A stretch of 5,463 nt of DNA, from positions 1-5,463 of the forward strand of contig JAQBFJ010000041.1 of the NCBI GenBank assembly GCA_032123435.1, read 5' to 3'. Of this stretch, positions 1-5,340 are shown one piece after another; position 1 is the stretch's first letter, and each line of letters begins with the position of its first letter. The notes under the pieces were generated by a model. It did no database searches. It was not told the DNA's origin and saw only the letters and a program-made list of their open reading frames with translations. Origin of the DNA: JAQBFJ01 sp032123435. Lineage in GTDB: Bacteria > Verrucomicrobiota > Kiritimatiellia > UBA8416 > JAQBFJ01. Position numbers and translations under genes: made by a program.

Positions 1-2
1 CC

Positions 3-80
3 GTTATCAGGCGGCTTCGTGTGTACTCTTTTGCTCTTGGCCTTGTGCTTGGTGTTGCGCTTGGTGTTGCGCTTTGGTAA
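3..80 (+). CDS. Possible 3' end of an upstream gene encoding a C-terminal membrane segment (partial, uncertain)
   Basis: The frame starting at base 3 is open from the left edge to a TAA at 78-80 and encodes 25 residues. It reads as a basic stretch (IRRLR) followed by an uninterrupted hydrophobic, glycine-spaced segment, FALGLVLGVALGVALW, then stop. This looks like a single transmembrane helix with positive residues on the cytoplasmic side, as in small phage membrane proteins or C-terminal anchors. The helix is encoded by the 12-bp tandem repeat, so the pattern may come from repeat expansion rather than selection. Another + frame is also open from the edge (to 127-129) and also reads hydrophobic. 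A minus-strand reading from ATG at 97 is open to the edge as well but has no ribosome binding site. The family is not recognised and the assignment is weak. Confidence 0.25.
   Translation, partial: VIRRLRVYSFALGLVLGVALGVALW
36..77. repeat. 12-bp tandem repeat, about 3.5 copies
   Basis: Two perfect copies of CTTGGTGTTGCG lie at 48-59 and 60-71. They are preceded by a diverged copy, CTTGGCCTTGTG, at 36-47 and followed by a truncated one beginning CTTTGG at 72. The period is a multiple of three, so any overlapping reading frame would gain a four-residue repeat. It could be an expanded coding repeat at the end of an upstream gene or a protein-binding array. The sequence does not decide between these. 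Confidence 0.7.
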
Positions 81-88
81 ACTTTGTG

Positions 89-117
89 TTGACGCATTAG
101 TGAAAATGTCGTACAGT
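89..117 (+). promoter_or_regulatory. Sigma70-like promoter reading toward the structured-RNA candidate
   Basis: TTGACG at 89-94 matches the -35 consensus at five of six positions. TACAGT at 112-117 matches the -10 consensus at four of six. The spacer is exactly 17 bp. Transcription would begin about 7 bases after the -10 element, near 124-125, which is the first base of the long inverted repeat that closes the predicted RNA. No ORF with a ribosome binding site follows for more than 200 bases, so the promoter is not placed for an adjacent coding gene. Confidence 0.5.
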
Positions 118-124
118 ATTTTTC

Positions 125-266
125 AATGAGAAGTCTCGGAAATATGATTAACCAACAACCCCAATGCAGAGGGGACATCAACACCCGAGCGGGGGCTATT
201 GTTATGGTGACGATAGACCAAAGGGGATGGGAGACCATCTTAAACGTGACTGCATGGCTTCTCATT
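125..266 (+). ncRNA. Candidate structured noncoding RNA of about 142 nt with a terminal stem and pseudoknot
   Basis: AATGAGAAG (125-133) is perfectly complementary to CTTCTCATT (258-266). Adding 134-135 with 256-257, including one G-U pair, gives an 11-bp closing stem. Inside are three possible hairpins. The first is CCCC 159-162 with GGGG 171-174, around an 8-nt loop. The second is a 7-bp stem, 196-202 with 210-216, around a 7-nt loop; it extends by G193-C219 and G194-C218 across a mismatch. The third is GATGG 226-230 with CCATC 235-239, capped by a GAGA (GNRA-type) tetraloop. The loop of the first hairpin contains ATGCAG (164-169), complementary to CTGCAT (250-255) just before the 3' closing strand, so a 6-bp pseudoknot is possible. 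A promoter is predicted to start transcription at about 124-125. There is no obvious U-rich terminator after 266, so the transcript may run on into the portal gene. No known RNA family was recognised. It might act in packaging, in regulation of the head operon, or as a 5' leader. Confidence 0.4.
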
Positions 267-281
267 TAGATTTCCTGACCC

Positions 282-327
282 TTCGCACATTCTAAAATCT
301 GCGACACTTTTTCGCACTTTCTAAAAA
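282..327. promoter_or_regulatory. Pair of 17-bp direct repeats upstream of the portal promoter, possible regulator sites
   Basis: TTCGCACATTCTAAAAT (282-298) and TTCGCACTTTCTAAAAA (311-327) agree at 15 of 17 positions and start 29 bp apart. The second copy ends four bases before the -35-like element at 332. Relative to a start at 368, the two copies are centred near -78 and -49, positions where activators commonly bind. TTCGCA occurs again in both arms of the palindrome at 402-417. A late-gene activator site is an inference; no regulator gene is in the window. Confidence 0.4.
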
Positions 328-331
328 ATGC

Positions 332-361
332 TTGTGTTTTCCGCTTACCTCGTGATACACT
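332..361 (+). promoter_or_regulatory. Possible extended -10 promoter giving a leaderless portal transcript
   Basis: TGATACACT at 353-361 fits an extended -10 element (TGn followed by TACACT, four of six matches). TTGTGT at 332-337 is a weak -35, with an 18-bp spacer. A start 7 bases downstream falls at 368, the A of the portal ATG. TATAAA at 361-366 is an alternative -10 with a better hexamer but no matching -35; it would start transcription inside the gene. The portal start has no Shine-Dalgarno sequence, which is consistent with leaderless initiation but does not prove it. Confidence 0.35.
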
Positions 362-367
362 ATAAAA

Positions 368-1846
368 ATGAGGTACTGGTCTGCTCTGAAACATCAATTA
401 GTTCGCAAGCTTGCGAATACAGACATCTTCCGCGCTCTTATGCGGGAATCATCTATGCAGATTGTAGCCAAGCAAGGGTTATCGCCTGAGATCAGTCAAG
501 CCGCACTCGTAAAGAAATATTGGGGTTGGGTCTTTGCCTGCTCCCAGATTTCAGCTAATGCAGTTGCATCAACTCCGCTTCGCCTGTACGCCACACGCGG
601 ACCCGGCCAGAAGGGTATCAAGGTCAAGCACGTCGAGGTATCGAAAGAAAGAAAGAACTGGCTGAAGTCCAGAACCAATGCCGGGATGAGCATAAAACTC
701 GCCGAGGAAGTTGTTGAAGTTGTCGATCATCCGATTCTATACCTGCTCGATTCAGTTAACGAAAACGCGAACCGCTTCTCGAATATCGAACTGACAGACA
801 TCTGCGAGGAACTAACCGGCAACGCGTACTGGTTCGTGCCGAAGAATAAACTCGGTGTACCAGAACAGATTTATGTATTACGTCCGCAATGGACTCGTAT
901 CATTCCGGGCAAGAAGCGATTGATTGACGGATTCATTTACGGCACGTCGCGAGATACGGAGATACTTATTCCACGCGAAGAAGGTGTTCACTTCAAGCGG
1001 CCTAATCCACATGACGCATTTTATGGCATGGGCGTAGTTCAGGCTGGCGCGTATGCAGTTGAACGGCAGACGAAGATGGATCAGTACGAGATGGCAACGC
1101 TGGCGAATATGGGCAGACCAGACTTCGTTATCAAATTCAACAAGGGCAGACTTACCGACGAGGCGCGTAATGATGCAGAAGCAGATTTCAACAATAAGTT
1201 TCAAGGCGCAAAGAACTCAGGCAAGGCAAAGATTCTTGACGAGGATTGGGATATAAAGAACATCGGCTGGTCACCAAGAGAGATGCAGTACATTACTGGC
1301 CGGACATGGACGATGAAGGAGATATGCTCTGTATTCCCTGTGCCTGTTGGCATGATTGACACCGAGCAGATAAGTAAGGCACCACGCGCAGGCATGGAAG
1401 GATCGGACATATTCCTGGCAAAGAATAACACCTTGCCGCGTTGCAGAAGGATGGAGCAGACGTTAAACGAGCAGTTGATCCCGATGTACCCGGAAGCGGC
1501 AGGCAGGCTATTCTTCGCCTTCGACAATCCAGTACCGTCAGACAATCTGTTCCAGTTGCAAGAAACCACATCACTGCTCACCGCTTTTGTGTTGACAATC
1601 AACGAAGTGAGAATGGATCGCGGCCTTGATCCTGTTGAATGGGGCGATACCCCGTTCATCCCGATGGGTGTGACACAGTTAAGCGACGAAGAAGAACCAG
1701 AGCCGCAACAAGTCATTGAACCCGAACCCGACGATGATCCTGAACCCAAACCTGACGAGGACGAAGAGGACGAGGACGACGAGAAAACGATTGACGGTGC
1801 AAAGATTCATCCTGACCTGAAAGATGTTGAGGTATTGACACAATGA
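368..1846 (+). CDS. Phage portal protein, HK97 type
   Basis: The 492-residue product is a portal subunit. A ring of such subunits at one capsid vertex is the channel for DNA packaging and exit, the docking site for terminase, and later the platform for the tail. The HK97-type portal pattern is visible throughout. Near residues 51-75 is the N-terminal helix region YWGWVFACSQISANAVAS, followed by PLRLYA. Residues 150-181 hold GNAYWFVPKN, then a PEQIYVLRP strand. Residues 207-224 hold HFKRPNPHDAFYGMG. Residues 248-255 hold MGRPDFVI. Residues 310-331 hold the conserved helix and loop ending FPVPVGMID. Residues 412-434 hold NEVRMDRGLDPVEWGDTPF. Length is usual for the family, apart from a Pro/Asp/Glu-rich tail at about 439-473. 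The frame is closed by TGA at 353-355, so ATG 368 is the first possible start, although it lacks a ribosome binding site. Internal Met25 and Met30 also lack one. The stop overlaps the next gene by ATGA, which suggests translational coupling. Confidence 0.93.
   Translation: MRYWSALKHQLVRKLANTDIFRALMRESSMQIVAKQGLSPEISQAALVKKYWGWVFACSQISANAVASTPLRLYATRGPGQKGIKVKHVEVSKERKNWLKSRTNAGMSIKLAEEVVEVVDHPILYLLDSVNENANRFSNIELTDICEELTGNAYWFVPKNKLGVPEQIYVLRPQWTRIIPGKKRLIDGFIYGTSRDTEILIPREEGVHFKRPNPHDAFYGMGVVQAGAYAVERQTKMDQYEMATLANMGRPDFVIKFNKGRLTDEARNDAEADFNNKFQGAKNSGKAKILDEDWDIKNIGWSPREMQYITGRTWTMKEICSVFPVPVGMIDTEQISKAPRAGMEGSDIFLAKNNTLPRCRRMEQTLNEQLIPMYPEAAGRLFFAFDNPVPSDNLFQLQETTSLLTAFVLTINEVRMDRGLDPVEWGDTPFIPMGVTQLSDEEEPEPQQVIEPEPDDDPEPKPDEDEEDEDDEKTIDGAKIHPDLKDVEVLTQ
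402..417. repeat. Perfect 16-bp palindrome inside the portal 5' coding region
   Basis: TTCGCAAGCTTGCGAA equals its own reverse complement over all 16 bases. It lies 34 bp after the portal ATG, in codons for VRKLAN. Each arm begins with TTCGCA, the core of the direct repeats at 282 and 311. It could be an operator just downstream of the promoter or a 6-bp RNA hairpin with an AGCU loop near the start codon. A coding coincidence is also possible. Confidence 0.5.
1829..1846 (+). promoter_or_regulatory. Ribosome binding site and ATGA overlap for the MuF-like gene
   Basis: GAGG at 1829-1832 lies 10 bases before the ATG at 1843. The start codon shares bases with the portal TGA (ATGA, 1843-1846). 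The weak binding site together with the overlap points to re-initiation by ribosomes finishing the portal gene. Confidence 0.5.
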
Positions 1847-2610
1847 CAAAGGCAATAAACAGAACTGGCGGAAAGAACTCACCGCTTAACGCAACAGAGC
1901 GCGTGATCTCTCTTACTGTCTTGGACGTGTTCGGCAGGCAGGCGGATGAAATCACACGCATCTCAAATGTAGCCAATGCAATCGGCGGCAAGAACATAAT
2001 GAACGTCGACAAATGGAACACCGAGCTTTCGCAACTTGTCGAGCCAAGCCTATTCGACCCAGTCCTGCGTGGCGGCAATGCCGCGCTTAACATGGTCAAC
2101 ATCAACCTGCCCGAGTGGATCGAGGACCCACGCATAGCAGAGAGCATCAGGAACAGCTCTTTACGGTTTGCCCGGAACGTCAATGACGAAACATTTACGC
2201 AACTCAGAACTGAACTAATCAATCTGGTAACAGACGGCCAGGGTGCCTCGGTTATCTCGCGCCGGTTACGGTCAGTATTTGAAGATAAGATTTCACGCGG
2301 TCAGGCTGAAACAATAGCAAGGTCTGAATTTATCAGGTCGCAGTCATTAGGTCAGATTGAGGCGTGGAAACAAACGGGAGTAATCCACAAGAAGGTCTGG
2401 CTGGCAAGCGGTGATGCTTGCCCATTCTGTTTGGCTATGAACGGAAAGGTTGTTGGGATAGACGAGAATTTCCAGAATAAAGATGATGCAATGACAGTGG
2501 AGTTTCAGGAAAGAATTATCGGGATGAGATTCGGATACAGCGAAATACAATCTCCTCCTTTGCATCCCAATTGCCGCTGTACTCTAACGGCTGAAATCGA
2601 ACAAATATAA
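1843..2610 (+). CDS. Phage head morphogenesis protein, MuF-like (minor capsid protein)
   Basis: The 255-residue product belongs to the phage Mu gpF / SPP1 gp7 type of minor head proteins. These associate with the portal during prohead assembly, and some are ejected with the DNA. The family signature is in the C-terminal half. A helix of the form QAETIARSEFIRSQSLGQIEAW (residues 154-175) matches the usual 'A..iArTE......g....' pattern. It is followed by KKVWLASGDACPFC (183-196) and finally PPLHPNCRC (238-246). The cysteines at 193 and 196, with His241, Cys244 and Cys246, look like a metal-binding cluster. This is inferred from spacing; the family is known for conserved Cys/His residues here. 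The N-terminal half, about residues 1-150, is helical-looking and less conserved. No extra C-terminal toxin or ADP-ribosyltransferase domain is present, unlike some long MuF proteins. Its place between portal and protease is typical. The stop codon TAA is part of the next gene's ribosome binding site. Confidence 0.88.
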   Translation: MTKAINRTGGKNSPLNATERVISLTVLDVFGRQADEITRISNVANAIGGKNIMNVDKWNTELSQLVEPSLFDPVLRGGNAALNMVNINLPEWIEDPRIAESIRNSSLRFARNVNDETFTQLRTELINLVTDGQGASVISRRLRSVFEDKISRGQAETIARSEFIRSQSLGQIEAWKQTGVIHKKVWLASGDACPFCLAMNGKVVGIDENFQNKDDAMTVEFQERIIGMRFGYSEIQSPPLHPNCRCTLTAEIEQI

Positions 2611-2620
2611 GGAACGTGAT

Positions 2621-3868
2621 ATGAAGAAATTACTTGATCTGGCCGCCTTAATGCCACACCTGCCCGAAGTCGTAAGAGACAGCGTAAACCGACTGGCAAA
2701 AGACGAAGGGAAAGATGTCGACGATCTCAAGATGCAACGTAACGCCCATCTTGAAAAGGCTCTCACAGAGGGCGAGGACATAGGAGATCGGCAAGCCCTG
2801 AAGTATGTATCAACAAGAACCATCGACAAGGATGGCGAGATAGTCGTTCCGGCCGGCGGTATCTTCACCGAATTTGAAAAGACAATGGCTTTCTTTTGGG
2901 GTCATAACTACTCACTGCCACCTCTGGGATCGGATAAGTACATCAAGAAAGATGACTGGGGCATCAAGGCATTGAGCGAATATGGCGATACCGGCGAAGG
3001 CACAATGGCAGAGGTTATGTGGCGGCTGGTCAAGCAGGGGCATCAGAAGGCATCGAGTATCGGGTTCGTTCCGTTGTCCTGGACTGAACCAACGGCAAAT
3101 GATTGGGATCGCGTAACAGGGAAGCTGGCTACGAAATGGGGAGAATTCACAGATGACATCAAACAGAAAACGTCACGGATCATAACGAAGTGGGTATTGC
3201 TTGAGCATAGCGATGTCGGGCTTGCCTGCAATAACGACACCAGCATAGTGCATGTTGCAAAGCAGTATGGCGCGGATGATGCGATGTTGAAGCATTTAGG
3301 GTTCAGCGAAGTTGCTCCTGTTGAGCCGGAAGCAAAAAAAGACCCAGAACACAAGGGAGTGATCCCATACCACGATTACGGGACCGCAGAGGAAAGCACA
3401 TCATGGGAAGGCCCGCGAGAGATAGCCGAATCGGACGTAAAGGAACTGGTAAAGATATGCACTTGGTTTGATGATTCAGACCCAGAATTAAAGAGCAGTT
3501 ACAAGTTACCGCATCACAGACCGTCTGACAGCAAGGCCGTCTGGAAAGGCGTTGTCGCATCTATGGGTGTCCTGCTCGGTGCAAGAGGTGGTGTAAACAT
3601 TCCCAATGGTGATAAGGCCGGGGCTTATGCTCACCTTGCGAAACACTACAAAGAATTTCAGAAGGAGCCGCCGGAATTCCGGGGCTACGTTCAGGGCGAA
3701 TTGAAACAACTGTTCCCAACTCTTTACAGCAGTCGGGAAAGAATAATAATTCCAATAATAACGCCTGAGCGTCATGTACGGGTTTTGTCGACTCCTTCTG
3801 ATTTAACTCAAATTGATACAGCGGAAATAGTTAAGGAAGTAATGCGTCTCGCGAGAGGCGGCGTATAA
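2621..3868 (+). CDS. HK97-type prohead protease (peptidase family U35-like) with an extra C-terminal domain
   Basis: The 415-residue product is a capsid maturation serine protease that works inside the prohead, cutting the capsid protein's N-terminal region and then itself. The catalytic pattern of the family is visible in residues 60-210. DKDGEIVVPAGG (69-80) is the usual opening strand. FFWGHN has the probable catalytic His95. KASSIGF has the probable nucleophile Ser146. WVLLEHSDVGLACN (191-204) corresponds to the common 'E.SlVp.PAN' segment, with Glu195 as the likely third residue. HK97 gp4 is about 225 residues, so this protein is nearly twice as long. Residues 245-353 form a separate domain with SYKLPHHR (293-300), LLGARGGVNIP (318-328), HLAKHYKEF (338-346) and KEPPEF. 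From memory this block recurs in several phage prohead proteases and scaffold-like proteins, but its function is unknown. A final tail, 355-415, is not recognised. ATG 2621 has TAAGGAA at 2608-2614, 6 bases upstream, so the start is well supported. Confidence 0.87.
   Translation: MKKLLDLAALMPHLPEVVRDSVNRLAKDEGKDVDDLKMQRNAHLEKALTEGEDIGDRQALKYVSTRTIDKDGEIVVPAGGIFTEFEKTMAFFWGHNYSLPPLGSDKYIKKDDWGIKALSEYGDTGEGTMAEVMWRLVKQGHQKASSIGFVPLSWTEPTANDWDRVTGKLATKWGEFTDDIKQKTSRIITKWVLLEHSDVGLACNNDTSIVHVAKQYGADDAMLKHLGFSEVAPVEPEAKKDPEHKGVIPYHDYGTAEESTSWEGPREIAESDVKELVKICTWFDDSDPELKSSYKLPHHRPSDSKAVWKGVVASMGVLLGARGGVNIPNGDKAGAYAHLAKHYKEFQKEPPEFRGYVQGELKQLFPTLYSSRERIIIPIITPERHVRVLSTPSDLTQIDTAEIVKEVMRLARGGV
3334..3366 (+). 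other. A7 slippery run with a small hairpin at the protease domain boundary
   Basis: Codons GCA AAA AAA (3332-3340) give seven adenines phased as A AAA AAA, the pattern needed for -1 slippage. The site is at residues 238-240, exactly between the protease domain and the C-terminal domain. GGGA 3355-3358 pairs with TCCC 3363-3366 across a GTGA loop, 14 bases downstream; this is a weak and rather distant stimulator. A -1 shift would end at TGA 3469-3471 and a +1 shift at TGA 3360-3362. Use in vivo is speculative. Confidence 0.2.
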
Positions 3869-3890
3869 ACAGGAATATAAACTCGGCAGA

Positions 3891-3913
3891 TCGGTGAATC
3901 GGCCATTAACCGG
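3891..3913 (+). other. Small imperfect hairpin in the capsid gene leader
   Basis: CGGT (3892-3895) pairs with ACCG (3909-3912), with T3891-G3913 as a possible extra wobble. After a G-A mismatch, AAT (3897-3899) pairs with ATT (3905-3907) around a five-base loop. It sits in the 121-bp gap between the protease stop and the capsid start. There is no T run after it, so it is not a standard terminator. It could stabilise or mark a processed capsid mRNA end. Confidence 0.25.
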
Positions 3914-3975
3914 ACATGAAGCGAAAGCAGTGCAACCGGGGAAAGCCGAAGCGGAAAAGCTGAAAAACAATAAAC

Positions 3976-3989
3976 AAGGAGAACATGTA
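3976..3989 (+). promoter_or_regulatory. Strong ribosome binding site that decides the capsid start
   Basis: AAGGAGA at 3976-3982 is 7 bases before ATG 3990, ideal spacing. An earlier in-frame GTG at 3894 has no such site, so the capsid start is placed at 3990. An ATG at 3985 is followed at once by TAA (3988-3990), whose last A is the first base of the real start codon, giving ATGTAATG. This start-stop pair is only 2 bases from the binding site and is probably not used. Confidence 0.75.
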
Positions 3990-5315
3990 ATGAAGAAAGT
4001 AAAATTGCAGAAAGATTGGAACGGTCATAAGGCCGGAACGATCCTTGAGGTCGATGCGACCACATTGGGCGAAATATTAGAGGCGAAGGCAGGCTCGGAA
4101 TATGACGAAGCCGCCGAGCTTGAACTTGCAAAAAAGAACAAGGAAGCCCACGAAGCACTTCAGGCATCTATCAAGGAAGCGGTTGAAGGCGCAATCAAGG
4201 CCATTCCGTACAACGAAAAGGGAATCAACATCATAGTCAACTCTCAGGAAACGGCGAACAAAGAAGGCAGACCGTTCAAGAGTTTCGCTGAACAGCTTGC
4301 AGTTGTCAAGGCAAGTTCAGGCGAACGCGCACCTGTTGATGAACGACTGCTCGCAGTGAAAGCGGCTTCTGGTATGAACGAAGCGGTTGACAGCGATGGT
4401 GGTTTCTTGGTTCAGGACGACTTCAAAGCCGACCTCTGGCAGTTACAGCATGAAACAGGCAAGCTTCAAGCCAAGTGCGAAACAATTCCTATAAGCGGCA
4501 ATTCAAACAGCTTGCGCTGGAATGCACTGGACGAAACAAGCCGAGTCGATGGATCAAGACGTGGCGGAATCAGGGTGTATCGTGCCCATGAAGCGGCGTT
4601 GAAAACAGCCAGTACTGCCAAAATCAAACAGCGCGAAATAAGACTTGAGAAGATGATCGGTCTGTTTCCAACAACTGACGAACTGTTGCAGGACACGACA
4701 GCATTGGCGGCAATGGTAAGCGGCTGGTTCGGCGATGAGTTCGGATTCAAAACTGACGATGAAATTATAAACGGCACAGGCGCAGGCGAATGTTTAGGCA
4801 TTCTGAATGCAGGTTGCACCGTTTCAGTTGCGGCAGAAACCGCACAAACAGCGGCGACAATCGTTGCGGCAAACATTGAGAAGATGTACTCGCGTATGTA
4901 TGGCCCATCAAAGCCAAAGGCTGTATGGTATATCAATACGTCGATATGGCCTCAGTTGTTTGCGCTTCAGCATACGGTCGGAACAGGTGGGATGCCTGTA
5001 TTCCTTCCGCCTGGTGGACTATCAGCCTCGCCTTACGGGATGCTGTTAGGTCGTCCGATTATGGAAATCGAACAGGCCGCGGCACTTGGAACAGTTGGCG
5101 ATATTATATTTGCTGACTTGAGCCAGTACAGAATGGTTGAAAAGGGCGGTTTGGCCGCTGACAGTTCAATCCACGTTCAGTTCCTGTATGACGAGACGGT
5201 GTTCCGTTTCGTGATGCGGAAGAATGGCGCACCGACTTGGGAGAAGGCGTTGACCCCGTATAAGGGTGGTTCATCGGCCACGACCAGTCCGTTCGTTACA
5301 TTGGCAACACGTTAA
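3990..5315 (+). CDS. Major capsid protein, HK97 fold
   Basis: From the chosen start the product has 441 residues and is the main shell protein. The HK97-type signature is clear. DERLLAVKAASGMNEA (117-132) runs into SDGGFLVQDDF (135-145), the usual start of the mature capsid domain. IINGTGAGECLGIL (259-272) is the conserved 'GtG..GIl' segment. LPPGGLSASPYGMLLGRPI (339-357) and QFLYDETVFRF (397-407) are late core strands. Residues about 1-110 form the expected removable N-terminal region: a small beta-like piece (KLQKDWNGHKAGTILEVD, 5-22), then a charged, probably coiled stretch (about 38-70) and a linker. This region would act as a built-in scaffold and be cut by the upstream protease, probably near residues 105-130; the exact site cannot be read. 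A GTG at 3894 would add 32 residues, but the ribosome binding site favours 3990. The crosslinking residues of HK97 could not be assigned by eye. Confidence 0.93.
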   Translation: MKKVKLQKDWNGHKAGTILEVDATTLGEILEAKAGSEYDEAAELELAKKNKEAHEALQASIKEAVEGAIKAIPYNEKGINIIVNSQETANKEGRPFKSFAEQLAVVKASSGERAPVDERLLAVKAASGMNEAVDSDGGFLVQDDFKADLWQLQHETGKLQAKCETIPISGNSNSLRWNALDETSRVDGSRRGGIRVYRAHEAALKTASTAKIKQREIRLEKMIGLFPTTDELLQDTTALAAMVSGWFGDEFGFKTDDEIINGTGAGECLGILNAGCTVSVAAETAQTAATIVAANIEKMYSRMYGPSKPKAVWYINTSIWPQLFALQHTVGTGGMPVFLPPGGLSASPYGMLLGRPIMEIEQAAALGTVGDIIFADLSQYRMVEKGGLAADSSIHVQFLYDETVFRFVMRKNGAPTWEKALTPYKGGSSATTSPFVTLATR

Positions 5316-5340
5316 CAGATAAAGAAAAAGGAGTATTACA

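Noticed and set aside
1..97. Minus-strand frame from ATG at 95-97 running off the left edge, with Ser-Ala-Thr-Pro repeats
   Set aside because: No ribosome binding site. The repeat is a by-product of the 12-bp tandem repeat, and all confident genes are on the + strand. It cannot be fully excluded without upstream sequence.
125..266. Retron msr/msd RNA, since inverted repeats close the RNA
   Set aside because: No reverse transcriptase is in the window and there is no long msd-type hairpin. The flanking genes are phage head genes.
164..295. 43-codon + strand ORF from ATG 164 to TAA 293-295 inside the structured-RNA region
   Set aside because: No ribosome binding site upstream and unusual Gly/His/Asp-rich composition with no recognisable pattern. 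The region is better explained by RNA pairing.
300..316. TGCGA/TCGCA hairpin as a terminator for the RNA candidate
   Set aside because: Only a 5-bp stem, with its T run in the loop rather than after the stem. It does not meet the form of an intrinsic terminator.
1201..1749. 182-codon minus-strand ORF with Ser/Gly-rich N-terminus
   Set aside because: It lies wholly inside the portal gene. The Ser/Gly run is the antisense of the acidic tail codons.
1713..2222. 169-codon minus-strand ORF across the portal/MuF junction
   Set aside because: Antisense shadow of two well-supported genes, without a recognisable domain.
3894..3989. GTG 3894 as the capsid protein start
   Set aside because: No ribosome binding site at GTG 3894, whereas ATG 3990 has AAGGAGA at 7-base spacing. 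The extra 32 residues do not match known capsid N-termini.
4466..4936. 156-codon minus-strand ORF within the capsid gene
   Set aside because: Antisense shadow of conserved capsid codons. No supporting start signal or family pattern.
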